The position numbers and the translations under genes were made by a program. Below the pieces are notes generated by a model. The model was not told where the DNA came from. It saw only the letters and a program-made list of their open reading frames with translations, and did no database searches. Shown piece after piece: positions 1 through 8,741 of a stretch of DNA of 64,000 nucleotides; position 1 is the stretch's first letter; each line of letters starts with the position of its first letter. Source of the stretch: Bog-473 sp963726135 (GTDB lineage: Bacteria; Actinomycetota; Acidimicrobiia; Acidimicrobiales; RAAP-2); NCBI GenBank assembly GCA_963726135.1, contig CAVSBE010000008.1, positions 2,046,001-2,110,000 on the forward strand, in the 5' to 3' direction.

Positions 1-2
1 TG

Positions 3-1451
3 GTGATGGCGCAGGACGTCACCGAGCGTGTCCAGCTGGAGCAGCAACTTCGGGAAAATGCGCTCCACGACCCCTTGACGGGGCTGCCGAATCGTGCGCT
101 TCTTCTCGATCGGCTCAACCGTCTGAATGCCCAGGCCAAGGCATCAGATTCTGTCGCGACGGTGGTGTGCCTGGACCTCGACAATTTCAAGCTGATCAAC
201 GAGGCCTACGGTCACGACGTCGGTGATGGTCTCATCCGTGCGGTGGGAGAACGTCTGGAGGGCTCGGTCCGCGAGGTCGACACCGTCGGCCGCATTGCGG
301 CCGACGAGTTCGTCATCCTCGTGACGTGCCCTGGGGAGCGAGCCACAGAACCGCAAGATCTGGGACAGGAGATCCACGATCTCATCAGTTCCGAGCCGTT
401 CTACGTTGGCGGGAACCAACTGAACGTCACGACAAGCGTCGGGATCATTTCCGCCATCGGCGATGACGCTGAGGAACTGATGCAAAACGCGGCTATCGCA
501 CTCGGACTGGCCAAAGCAGAGGGTGGCAACCGGAGCATTGTGTTCGTCCAAGACATGCAGACGGCAGTCGATGAGCGAATCAAGCTCACGATGGATCTTC
601 GTGAAGCCGTCTCCAACGGACAGTTTCAGAACTTCTACCAGCCAGTGGTCAAACTGAAGGATCAGGGGATCAGCGGTGTGGAGGCACTGATTCGCTGGTG
701 CCATCCCTCAATCGGGTTGATCCCGCCGGAACGATTCATCTCCTTGGCAGAAGAGACGGGCCTGATCAGAGAGATCGGAAAGATGGTGCTCCGCCAAGCG
801 TGTGAAGACGCGAGGCTGTGGCAACGTGACCACAAGAAGCTAACGGTTGCCGTCAACGTCAGCGTGTTTCAGCTCAGATCAGACGAGTTCGTCTCCGACG
901 TGCGCGACGCGCTCGAGTCAAGCGGGCTCAACCCGACAAGCCTCGTTCTCGAGGTCACCGAGAGCATCTTGATCAACAACCCCGAGACGGCACTCAAGCG
1001 GCTCGGAGCGCTCAAGGAGCTCGGGGTCAGGCTCGCTATTGACGATTTCGGAACCGGCTACTCGTCTTTGAGCTATCTCCGACAGTTTCCCTTCGACATC
1101 ATGAAGATCGATCAGTCCTTCGTCGCCGCGATGGCGGGCTCGCCGGAGGCGGTAGTGATGGTGCGAACCATGATCCAGTTGGGCCGGCAACTGAAGCTCG
1201 AGGTTGTCGCCGAAGGCGTCGAGGATGGCCACCAGCTTGACATCTTGAGGCGGTTGCACTGTCAACAAGCCCAGGGACATCTCTGGTCACCCGCTGTCAA
1301 CGCCCGGGCTCTTGGCTCACTCTTGACGGAGTGGGTAGTCGATAGCGCGTTAAAGCCACAGGACGCCTCAGCCGCAACCTTGTGTGGCGTGCAAGGAGTG
1401 TCTCCGATCGCCGCGCCACCATGTGCACGAAAGTTGCCGCGCCCTGCCTGA
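3..1451 (+). CDS. GGDEF-EAL cyclic-di-GMP signalling protein, 5' end outside window
   Basis: Probable c-di-GMP phosphodiesterase acting on the intracellular second messenger. The visible 482 residues begin with the end of a PAS/PAC sensor domain (QDVTERVQLEQQL), continue with a GGDEF domain (about 25-180) and end with an EAL domain (about 205-455). The GGDEF signature is degenerate (RIAADEF), so cyclase activity is doubtful. The EAL half keeps GVEALIRW, LEVTES, DDFGTGYSS, the lysine of MKIDQSF and VVAEGVE, which are the metal and catalytic positions. The reading frame starts at the window edge and the PAS remnant implies that more protein lies upstream. The short tail after the EAL domain has no recognised motif. 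Confidence 0.9.
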   Translation: MMAQDVTERVQLEQQLRENALHDPLTGLPNRALLLDRLNRLNAQAKASDSVATVVCLDLDNFKLINEAYGHDVGDGLIRAVGERLEGSVREVDTVGRIAADEFVILVTCPGERATEPQDLGQEIHDLISSEPFYVGGNQLNVTTSVGIISAIGDDAEELMQNAAIALGLAKAEGGNRSIVFVQDMQTAVDERIKLTMDLREAVSNGQFQNFYQPVVKLKDQGISGVEALIRWCHPSIGLIPPERFISLAEETGLIREIGKMVLRQACEDARLWQRDHKKLTVAVNVSVFQLRSDEFVSDVRDALESSGLNPTSLVLEVTESILINNPETALKRLGALKELGVRLAIDDFGTGYSSLSYLRQFPFDIMKIDQSFVAAMAGSPEAVVMVRTMIQLGRQLKLEVVAEGVEDGHQLDILRRLHCQQAQGHLWSPAVNARALGSLLTEWVVDSALKPQDASAATLCGVQGVSPIAAPPCARKLPRPA

Positions 1452-1677
1452 CGGTGTGACTTCAATTCGTTCGGCCTGTATCGCGTGACGTCCGACGATT
1501 CAGTGTCTCCTCACATTTTCGTGGCGGAGGACCGAAGGACGGGACGAACGGATGACGACTTCGACAGTCCCATTCCGCCTGGTAGGGCTTCTTGCTCGGG
1601 GCGAGCCTCGTCGGGAGTTTCGTCGGTCTCGACGGCTCGGCGCTCCGGCACCTGACTCGCATTTGCCCCCGACCGTG

Positions 1678-2364
1678 TCAACGACCAGCTGCTGCAGCCT
1701 CCTCGATGTACGGCGCCAGGATCTGGGCCAGCAGGCGCCGATGCCGCTGGCTGCGGTCCTGCTTCGGCGCCAACGTGTCGTAAGCCATGGAGTCGAGAAG
1801 CTGTTGGCTGAAGGCGAAACCGCGGATGACGAGAAAGACGGTCGTCGCCAGCTCGGACTTGTTGGCCGCCGGCCCGAGGGCTTCGCGCAGCAGCCGGCGG
1901 ACGTGGGCATTGGACCGCTCCGCGACCTCGAGCATTGTCTTACGGACTTCGGCGCTGGTGCGGGGGTCGTGATCCATGTTGAGCAGCACCTGAAGGCTGG
2001 CCAAATAGTCGGGGCGGGCATAGTGAGCCGAGAACACGTCGATCAGCTGTGACATCCGCTCCACCACGGTGGGTCCGTCTATGCGTGCCTCTTCGACGGT
2101 CGCAACCATGTGACTCGCGCCCTCTTCCAACACTGCGAGCATCAGGCCCTCGCGGTTGCCGAAGTACCACTGGATCACCCCCCACGTCACCCCCGCTCTG
2201 CGAGCGATCTCATTGGTACTGGATCCTCGGTAAAAGCCCAGGTCAATGATGCATTCAACCGCTGCCTGGATCACCCGGGCACGGGTATCGACATCCCCGC
2301 TGCCGACCGTCCGCTCGCGGCGCGGACCGCGATCGGCCTTGGTCCGGTCTGGCTTGATCGTCAC
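1678..2364 (-). CDS. TetR family transcriptional regulator
   Basis: DNA-binding one-component repressor of 228 residues. The N-terminal helix-turn-helix is clear at about residues 27-72 (ARVIQAAVECI...STNEIARRAGVTWGVIQWYFGNREGL); the C-terminal ligand domain is not assignable. A GTG start at 2364 follows a basic stretch; a later start is possible. It is divergent from the amidohydrolase at 2498, and a 22-bp palindrome lies between them. A closely related palindrome precedes the CoA-transferase gene at 8657, so it may control both the amidohydrolase and part of the acyl-CoA catabolic operon. The ligand is probably a CoA ester or an acid of that pathway (inference). Confidence 0.88.
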   Translation of the reverse strand: MTIKPDRTKADRGPRRERTVGSGDVDTRARVIQAAVECIIDLGFYRGSSTNEIARRAGVTWGVIQWYFGNREGLMLAVLEEGASHMVATVEEARIDGPTVVERMSQLIDVFSAHYARPDYLASLQVLLNMDHDPRTSAEVRKTMLEVAERSNAHVRRLLREALGPAANKSELATTVFLVIRGFAFSQQLLDSMAYDTLAPKQDRSQRHRRLLAQILAPYIEEAAAAGR

Positions 2365-2414
2365 GACGGCAACTCTAGGGTCCCCTTGTCGGCCGAAAGG
2401 GCCTATGTTACCTT

Positions 2415-2436
2415 CGACATTGTAGCTACTATGTCG
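2415..2436. promoter_or_regulatory. TetR-type operator palindrome (site 1)
   Basis: Half-sites CGACATTGTA and TACTATGTCG around a GC centre; 20 of 22 positions are symmetric. It sits between the divergent TetR gene and the amidohydrolase gene, 50 bp from the regulator start and 61 bp from the hydrolase start, as expected for autoregulation. The right half-site recurs at 8702-8711. Confidence 0.75.
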
Positions 2437-2497
2437 TTGACCCGGGTGTCCGCTGTGTCACGGCGGATCCTCCCGATTCACTGTCCGAGGAGGGCGC

Positions 2498-3559
2498 ATG
2501 ACGACCCGGCTGATATCCGTCGATTCTCACGTCAAGGTGAGGCCCGAACAGCTCAGGGACCTGATGCCGGCCAAGTACCACGCCGCCTGGGACGCGGCCG
2601 TTGCAGCCGAACACGAGGAGCACCTGAGAGAGATGGGAGGCCTGGATCCCTCTGTCATGGTGGCCGGGTTCAGCCACGAGGCCTTCTCGAATCCCGGCTA
2701 CTACGACTCCGCCGAGCGGCTCAAAGCCATGGACCGTGACGGGGTGGACGCGGAGATCCTCTACAGCGAAGTCAGCGCCTTTCGGCATTACCCCCACATG
2801 AAGGAGGGCTGGAAGGAAGCGTCGGAGGCCTTCAATCGATTCATGCTCGATTTCGCCTCAGAGGATCCGGCACGCCTCGTGCCGGCCTATCAGGTACCCC
2901 TGATGGACATCGACTTCGCCGTCAAGCAGATCGAAGGGTTGGTCGTCGAAGGGGCAAAGGCCGTCCACATTCCGACCTTCCCGGCCGAGGTCGGCCTGCC
3001 CGAGTACCACGACGCCCGGTACGACCCCGTCTGGGCGACGATCGCGGAGTCCGGAATGTCGATCAGCCAGCATCTCGGGCTCGTCGAGTCGTTGTGGGAT
3101 CTCTTCCGGAGGGACCCCACACCCCAAAAGGCAATTTTCACGTCGCAGCCGGCGATGCGATTGGCGGAGACGATCGCATTCTGGATCCTGCCAGGAGTGC
3201 TGGCCCGTTTCCCGAAGCTGAAGATCGTTCTGGTCGAGCCGAGCTTGGGCTGGGTGCCCTTCTACCTCGATCTCTTGGATTCGATGGCCGAGGGCCCCTA
3301 CGAATTCCCTGCACTGGACGACAAGCCGAGCAGCTACTTCCACCGCCAGATGTACCTCACCTTTGTGGACGACCCGCGGGGACTCGAGCACCGTCACGCG
3401 CTCGGCGTCGACCGGATCATGTGGTCCACCGATTTTCCCCATCCGGCCACCTCGTGGCCGAACTCGCGGGGCATCGTCGAGAAGAACTTCCAAGGCATCC
3501 CCGTTGACGAGCGCGATCTGATCGTGGCCGGCAACGCGGCCCGCGTGTACGGGCTCTAG
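2498..3559 (+). CDS. Amidohydrolase-2 family metal-dependent hydrolase/decarboxylase
   Basis: 353-residue TIM-barrel protein of the amidohydrolase_2 family (ACMSD-like), cytoplasmic, that would hydrolyse or decarboxylate an organic acid. Family landmarks are the N-terminal VDSHV metal motif (the following position is not the usual His/Glu), VHIPTFP in the middle, the LVEPSLGWVPF block and the C-terminal STDFPHP aspartate. The ATG at 2498 has a strong GAGGAGGG ribosome site 5 bp upstream. It is transcribed alone, divergent from the TetR gene, with a palindromic operator between them. Similar proteins often accompany acyl-CoA ligases and CoA-transferases in aromatic or terpenoid catabolism; the substrate is unknown. 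Confidence 0.85.
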   Translation: MTTRLISVDSHVKVRPEQLRDLMPAKYHAAWDAAVAAEHEEHLREMGGLDPSVMVAGFSHEAFSNPGYYDSAERLKAMDRDGVDAEILYSEVSAFRHYPHMKEGWKEASEAFNRFMLDFASEDPARLVPAYQVPLMDIDFAVKQIEGLVVEGAKAVHIPTFPAEVGLPEYHDARYDPVWATIAESGMSISQHLGLVESLWDLFRRDPTPQKAIFTSQPAMRLAETIAFWILPGVLARFPKLKIVLVEPSLGWVPFYLDLLDSMAEGPYEFPALDDKPSSYFHRQMYLTFVDDPRGLEHRHALGVDRIMWSTDFPHPATSWPNSRGIVEKNFQGIPVDERDLIVAGNAARVYGL

Positions 3560-3658
3560 GAAGGCCAACGAAAGCCGGGTGGTCTCGATCCTCGAGGCTC
3601 ACCGATTCCTCCCCGACTACGGCAGCATCGGCCCCTAGTTGGCACCCAACGCGACTGA

Positions 3659-4621
3659 TCACTGCGTCACCGATTCCGCCCACCGTGCGACTCGGTCCCA
3701 GAGGAGTCGACGATTGGTCGCCACGTTGTGGTTATGGCCGGCCCCCTCGAGGAGGAAGAGCGTCAAATCGCCACACGCAGGGAGTTGGCTCGGCAGAACG
3801 TCGAGTGTGCCGCCGAGATCGTGCTCACCGAGAGCGGCAAAGATGGGGATTCGGAGCTCGTCGAGCTCGGGCTGCACCGACCCGGGCACGATGGCGGTCA
3901 TGCCCACCAGCGCCAACAGCCGGGAACTCGCTGCCTCGAGGGCCAGATCAACTTGACTGGCGACGGCGCTCGGTTCGAGGTCCCCCGCGCTGGTGTTCGA
4001 CCATTCCGGGAGCGGATCACCAAAGCGTGCCTTCGTGAGAGTTCCGACAACCTCGGCGAATTCCTGCGGGCTGCCCGCATAACGGAGCTCTTCCTCGGTG
4101 AGGACCCCCGGAAGGCCAGAGGCAGAGAATCCGAGCAACGCCACGAGATCGTAGGAACTGTGGCGAGCCTGCTGAAGAGCGACAAGGAGTCCTCCGGCGG
4201 AATGTCCCAGCCCCACTGTCGCTTTCGGAGCGACGCGGCCGAGCTTCGCCCCCCTGATCCCGTCACGCCCGAGATCATGCTGCAGCTTTTCGACCGCGGC
4301 AGCCAGGACGTCGGCAACCACGTGGGGCGTCAGGGTGTACCCGTCGTCCGGTGCGTCGCTCTCTCCGACGCCCGGCGGGTCGACCGTCACGACGAGATCG
4401 CCTCCCGTCGCCAGATGCCTGGCCATGCTGAAGGCGCCGGCCTGGCCCGCGACACCGAGGTCGAAATACTGACGGTTGATGCCACCACCGGGGACGCACA
4501 CCCACAACAAGGGCCTCGGACCGAAACGCTCGGGCACGAAGATATCGACGGCAATCCGATTGCAGCCTGCCGGCGCGACGGCACTGACGTCCACATCGAC
4601 GGCCGATCTGCGTACGCTCAT
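3659..4621 (-). CDS. Alpha/beta hydrolase fold protein
   Basis: 320-residue esterase/lipase-like hydrolase. The nucleophile elbow is GLGHSAGG (Ser within G-H-S-A-G, about residue 140), an oxyanion-type segment PGGG occurs near residue 46, the acid is probably Asp in GEHDLGG, and the base is His in GAGHNHN near the C-terminus. No signal peptide. It is the last gene of the minus-strand operon that begins with the acyl-CoA ligase, 40 bp after the thiolase, so it may hydrolyse a pathway ester or thioester. It converges with the amidohydrolase. Substrate not predictable. Confidence 0.82.
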   Translation of the reverse strand: MSVRRSAVDVDVSAVAPAGCNRIAVDIFVPERFGPRPLLWVCVPGGGINRQYFDLGVAGQAGAFSMARHLATGGDLVVTVDPPGVGESDAPDDGYTLTPHVVADVLAAAVEKLQHDLGRDGIRGAKLGRVAPKATVGLGHSAGGLLVALQQARHSSYDLVALLGFSASGLPGVLTEEELRYAGSPQEFAEVVGTLTKARFGDPLPEWSNTSAGDLEPSAVASQVDLALEAASSRLLALVGMTAIVPGSVQPELDELRIPIFAALGEHDLGGTLDVLPSQLPACGDLTLFLLEGAGHNHNVATNRRLLWDRVARWAESVTQ

Positions 4622-4661
4622 CCGCGTCGAATAAGACCGCTTTGGTTCGGGGTCACACCCG

Positions 4662-5828
4662 TCACGGTCGTCTGAGGATCACACCGGTTCGGCCTGAGCT
4701 GACGAGCGCGGTCGTTGGATCGACCAGCTGATTGGCCGATGTGCCGCGGAGTTGCCGCACAGCTTCGGTCGTGAGGTTCAGTCCGTGGATGTAACCCTCT
4801 CCGATCAAGCCTCCGTTCGTATTGCAAGGGAGGTCGCCGTCCGGGCCAAGGTTGCCGGCTGCAATGAAGTCCTTGGCCTCACCGGGACCGCAAAATCCGA
4901 GAGCCTCGAGTTGCATCAGAAACATCGGGGAGAAGGCGTCATAGATCAACGCGACGTCAATATCGGAGCGGCTGAATCCGTACCCGTCGAAGAGGCGCTC
5001 GGCCATGGCCGCACAGCCCTCCATGGTCGCAATGTCCCTCGTGTAGTGGTTGCTGGCAATCTCCTCTTCGAACTGGCCGGCGTTCGCTGCGGCAGCGATG
5101 AGCACCGGCTGGTCGCTGGCGGATCCACGGTCGGCGGAGGTGATCACCAGGGCTACAGAGCCGTCGGTCTCCTGACAGCAATCAAAGAGCCGGATGGCTG
5201 GTTCGGCGATCCATCGGGAGCCCTGGTGCTCCTCCAACGTGATCGGCTTCTTGTAGAAGTGGGCATTGGGGTTGTTGGCGGCGTACTCCCTGAATTGCAC
5301 GACTGCACGACCGAAGTCCTCGCTCGAAACGCCGTACGTGTGCATGTAACGGACCGAATTGAGCGACATCCATGACGCGGGCGTGAGGACGCCATACGGA
5401 GTGCACCACTGCATCGCGGTCGAGCCGGAATGGGACGACGTGCCTCTGCTCCCGACCGCCGCTCGGCCGAAACGCTCGCCCGACCTCGCCTTGATTGATC
5501 GATAGCCGATCACCACGTCAGCGACGCCCGACGCCACCGCCGAGGCCGCGTGCAGGAGCACGCCCTGAGACCCGCCGCCCCCGTAGGGAACCCGGCTGGA
5601 GAAATTGATCTCCGGGATTCCGAGGGCCCGGACGAGCTCGGTCTCTTCAACGGGGTCGATCGTGTAGCTGACCAGCCCGTTGACGTCGGCCGAGGTGAGT
5701 CCCGCGTCGGCGAGCGCCGCCACGATCGCTTCGGCAGCGAGTTGTGTCTCGCTGCGACCGGCCGCCTTCGAGAACTCAGTCTGCCCGATGCCCACGATGG
5801 CGGTTGCGTCGTGCAGACGCCTATCCAT
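4662..5828 (-). CDS. SCP-x-type thiolase / lipid-transfer acyltransferase
   Basis: Thiolase-superfamily enzyme of 388 residues, of the type that works with a DUF35 partner in steroid or fatty acid side-chain cleavage. The N-terminus DATAIVGIGQTEFSK is typical, and the C-terminal block NTNGGLIGEGYIHG corresponds to the NxGG region of SCP2-thiolases; the usual biosynthetic-thiolase CxH pattern is not present. I start it at the ATG at 5828 because this overlaps the DUF35 stop by 8 bp (translational coupling); a longer in-frame start at 5891 would lie deep inside the upstream gene. It probably forms a complex with the DUF35 protein and performs retro-aldol or thiolytic C-C cleavage (inference from family pairs such as Ltp2/DUF35). 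Confidence 0.85.
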   Translation of the reverse strand: MDRRLHDATAIVGIGQTEFSKAAGRSETQLAAEAIVAALADAGLTSADVNGLVSYTIDPVEETELVRALGIPEINFSSRVPYGGGGSQGVLLHAASAVASGVADVVIGYRSIKARSGERFGRAAVGSRGTSSHSGSTAMQWCTPYGVLTPASWMSLNSVRYMHTYGVSSEDFGRAVVQFREYAANNPNAHFYKKPITLEEHQGSRWIAEPAIRLFDCCQETDGSVALVITSADRGSASDQPVLIAAAANAGQFEEEIASNHYTRDIATMEGCAAMAERLFDGYGFSRSDIDVALIYDAFSPMFLMQLEALGFCGPGEAKDFIAAGNLGPDGDLPCNTNGGLIGEGYIHGLNLTTEAVRQLRGTSANQLVDPTTALVSSGRTGVILRRP

Positions 5829-6246
5829 CGATGGCCCCCTTCGGCTTGAAGACCGGGACCGCGCCATCATCCTGCGTCGGCCGGAAGTCAACGGTCACCG
5901 GCATCCCGACGTCGATGTCGCTCGGGTCGATATCGACCAAGTTCGACAACACCCGGACGCCCTCCTCGAGGTCGATGAGGGCGGCCAGCACCGGGTAGTC
6001 GAACGCCGGGTTCTGAGGGTGATGAAGGATGGCGTAGCTGTACACGACACCATCCCCGGCGAGGTCGATGATCTCGAAGTCGAGCGAGTGGCACGCCGGG
6101 CACATGGGGCGGGGGGGGTGGCGCAACCGGCCACATTGCTGGCATTTCTGTGTGACGAGCCGGCCCTCCCGGGCCGCGTCCCAATAGAAGTGGTTGTCGT
6201 CATTGAGGAGCGGAGCTGGCCGGGAGACCTCGCCCGCGTCGTTCAT
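5821..6246 (-). CDS. DUF35 OB-fold/zinc-ribbon protein, thiolase partner
   Basis: 141-residue acyl-CoA-associated protein. The N-terminal rubredoxin-like zinc ribbon shows CQQCG and CPAC (two CxxC pairs, about residues 35-52), followed by a DUF35 OB-fold with VYSYAILHHP and FDYPVLAALIDLEEG. Such proteins bind thiolase-fold enzymes and help bind the CoA substrate. It overlaps the upstream CoA-transferase by 4 bp (ATGA) and the downstream thiolase by 8 bp, so the three are almost certainly cotranslated. Confidence 0.88.
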   Translation of the reverse strand: MNDAGEVSRPAPLLNDDNHFYWDAAREGRLVTQKCQQCGRLRHPPRPMCPACHSLDFEIIDLAGDGVVYSYAILHHPQNPAFDYPVLAALIDLEEGVRVLSNLVDIDPSDIDVGMPVTVDFRPTQDDGAVPVFKPKGAIDG

Positions 6247-8657
6247 TTGGCACCATCGAGGACGACACGACCATTTACCATGGCCTTGACCTCGGCGTCG
6301 GTGAATCCCAGTTCCTTCAAGATGTCACCCGTGTGCTCCCCGCAAGCGCACGGACCGCGTTGGATGACCGGCTCGGCGGGGCTTATGTTGACGAGTAGTC
6401 CGGGGTCTTCGAATCGACCCACGCTGCTCGACGAGGTCTCACTGACCAGGCGCAATCGCCTTGCCTCGGGATCGTCGAAGAGGTTCCGGCAGAAGAGTTC
6501 GTCGACCAGCTCGATCGGCACCCCCCCGCCATCGAGAGCAGCGAAGGCCTCCGTCGCCACGGCGCTCTCGAAATACGAACCGAGCCAGGCGGCTGCCGAC
6601 TCGTCATCGTCGGCTGTGGGTGCGCCGGGAAGCAGGCTCCTCAGCTTCTCCCGCGCCTCCCCGGTGACAGCGGCAAGAAAGACCCATTCGCCGTGCGCGC
6701 ACCGATAGAGGCGGTAATAAGGAGAGAGCCCGAACTGATCGCCGTCCACCTGCCCCCAGTCGGACGCCGTGCCGTCCGAATGGATCCATGCGTAGGACGT
6801 GTGCAACAGACCCGCGTTGACGATCGAGGTGCTCACCGCCTGGGCTTCCCCGGTCCTGTCCCGGTGGTAGAGGGCGCTCGTGATGGCGATGGCCGCCAGA
6901 AGGGCATTGCCGGTGTCCCCCATGTTGGACCGGCTCCAGAGCGGGGGGTTGCCGGAGCCGCACGCCCCGTCCTCCCACTCGGTCCCCGTCATCGCGGCGG
7001 CGTTCTGGTCGGTGCCGGGCAGATCGGATCTGGGACCCTTCTCGTACCCCCGAGTATTGCAGTAGACCAGCCTCGGATAGCGCTCCCGGAGGGTCTCGTA
7101 GTCGAGCCCCAACCGGGCGGCCGCCCCCGGCCTCCAGTTCAGCGTGATCACGTCAGAGCGCTGCAGCAACTTCTCGAGCACCTCCATGCCGGCGGGGTCC
7201 TTGAGATTGACCGCGACGCTGCGCTTTCCGCGGTTCGTGCCGAGACCCATGTGCGTGCCGCTCCAGTAGGTGTCGTGCAACGCGTTGATCTTGATGACGT
7301 CGGCTCCGAGGTCGGCGAGGACGCGCCCCGTGAACGGTCCCGCCACACCAATTCCGAGGTCGAGGACCCGAATACCGGCCAACGGATGTGCGAGCGACTC
7401 ATCGGACCCAAGAGCAGGACTGGGTCGCGCCACACCGGATCGGTTCTCTGCGAGCACCTCGTCGGTATGTTGGCCTGAGCGGGGCGCCGGCCCAGTGACG
7501 GCGCCCGGCGTCGCCGAGAACTCCAGCAGGGGTCCGGCATGGTGAATCGGTCCCAGCTCAGGATCGTCGACCTCGACCACACAGCCATCGGCGAGGAACG
7601 ACTTGTCCGCTAAAGCCTCTCCGGGCGGCCGGACGGTCGTGATCCCAAGACCCGCCTCCTCGGCCGCTCGGACCCACTCGTGGGCTGGGAACTTCTTGAA
7701 CGCCTCCGCCAGTTGCGGGTGGAGAAAGATACCTACCAACATCCCATCAGGCTCCATCGGTACCCGGTCAGGATCGTCCCGGTACGACGTGTCCATCGTG
7801 ACACTCGTGAGCTCGTCCCCCTCCGCAGCGGCGAGCACCCATCGGGGACGGAGAGTCCAGTGATGGATCCATTTGCCGTCCGCACATTCGTAGAGCCCCT
7901 CGATCGACCTCGAGTCGACGGGCCACATCCAGTACAGCGGCGCATCTGGGTCCTCGACCCGCTGCCAATTCAGGCACGACGCGGCGAGGGCGCCCTGCAG
8001 CAGCGATGTCGTGACGTGCTGGCCCAGGCCACTGACCTGTCGAGCGCGTAGGGCCGCGGCGATACCGAGCGTGGCGAAGTAGGTCGCGCCGATGCTCGGC
8101 CACGGGGTGCGCGGGAAGATGGGGCCGTCCCGATCGGCCCCCCGAACGAGTCCCTCGGGCGCGCCGAACTCGGGGTACGGTCCGGTTCGGCCGTTGATGA
8201 ACTCCATGGCTGTCCCTCGTCGACCCTTCTGGTCATACAGAAGGCCGGTCCGGGCAGCGACGAGCCCGTCGTAGCCGGGACGGTCGCAGTGTGCGGGGTG
8301 CTCTCCGTAGGCGGTGATCGAACAGGTGATAATCCGGGGATTGAGAGCACTGAGGGCGTCGTGGTCGATGCCGAGCCGCGTTGTCGTCCCAAACGAGAAG
8401 CCGTCGACGACGACATCCGATGTCCGTACGAGCTCGTCGAACTGCCGCCGTCCCTCAGCGCTGTGCAGGTCGAGGCAGGCACTCCGCTTGCCCCGATTCC
8501 AGACCCGGTAGCCGGTTTGGTGCGCAAATGGATCGCCCGATGGCGACTCGATCCGTATGACGTCAGCACCGTTGTCGGCAAGGAACATGGTGGTCATGGG
8601 GCCCGCCATGCCCCAGGACAGATCAAGGACTCGCAGATCTTCGAATGCTCCAGCCAT
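6243..8657 (-). CDS. Tandem class III (CaiB/BaiF) CoA-transferase, two-domain fusion
   Basis: 804 residues, about twice the normal family length. It consists of two consecutive family III CoA-transferase domains (about 1-400 and 420-804), each with the entry motif (RVLDLSWGMAGPM and RVLDLGIGVAGPF) and an NRGKRS segment. The second domain keeps the aspartate region (SNMGDTGNALLAA), whereas the first has SIGATYFATLG at the equivalent position, so only one active site may be functional, a pseudo-dimer arrangement seen in some family members. It probably exchanges CoA between an acid and an acyl-CoA. It has its own 84-bp upstream gap with a palindromic operator and overlaps the DUF35 gene by 4 bp. 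Confidence 0.88.
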   Translation of the reverse strand: MAGAFEDLRVLDLSWGMAGPMTTMFLADNGADVIRIESPSGDPFAHQTGYRVWNRGKRSACLDLHSAEGRRQFDELVRTSDVVVDGFSFGTTTRLGIDHDALSALNPRIITCSITAYGEHPAHCDRPGYDGLVAARTGLLYDQKGRRGTAMEFINGRTGPYPEFGAPEGLVRGADRDGPIFPRTPWPSIGATYFATLGIAAALRARQVSGLGQHVTTSLLQGALAASCLNWQRVEDPDAPLYWMWPVDSRSIEGLYECADGKWIHHWTLRPRWVLAAAEGDELTSVTMDTSYRDDPDRVPMEPDGMLVGIFLHPQLAEAFKKFPAHEWVRAAEEAGLGITTVRPPGEALADKSFLADGCVVEVDDPELGPIHHAGPLLEFSATPGAVTGPAPRSGQHTDEVLAENRSGVARPSPALGSDESLAHPLAGIRVLDLGIGVAGPFTGRVLADLGADVIKINALHDTYWSGTHMGLGTNRGKRSVAVNLKDPAGMEVLEKLLQRSDVITLNWRPGAAARLGLDYETLRERYPRLVYCNTRGYEKGPRSDLPGTDQNAAAMTGTEWEDGACGSGNPPLWSRSNMGDTGNALLAAIAITSALYHRDRTGEAQAVSTSIVNAGLLHTSYAWIHSDGTASDWGQVDGDQFGLSPYYRLYRCAHGEWVFLAAVTGEAREKLRSLLPGAPTADDDESAAAWLGSYFESAVATEAFAALDGGGVPIELVDELFCRNLFDDPEARRLRLVSETSSSSVGRFEDPGLLVNISPAEPVIQRGPCACGEHTGDILKELGFTDAEVKAMVNGRVVLDGAK

Positions 8658-8689
8658 ACAACTCCACCCCCTTCACATTCGGGTGACTC

Positions 8690-8711
8690 CACCATAGTAT
8701 TTACTATGTCA
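8690..8711. promoter_or_regulatory. TetR-type operator palindrome (site 2)
   Basis: Half-sites CACCATAGTA and TACTATGTCA around TT, with a perfect inner inverted repeat CATAGTA/TACTATG at 8693-8708. It matches the site at 2415-2436 at 16 of 22 positions with the same 10-2-10 geometry. It lies 33 bp upstream of the CoA-transferase start, in the only sizeable gap of the operon. Confidence 0.68.
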
Positions 8712-8741
8712 CAGGCCCTCCGTTGCAGCGTGCGCCGGCTC

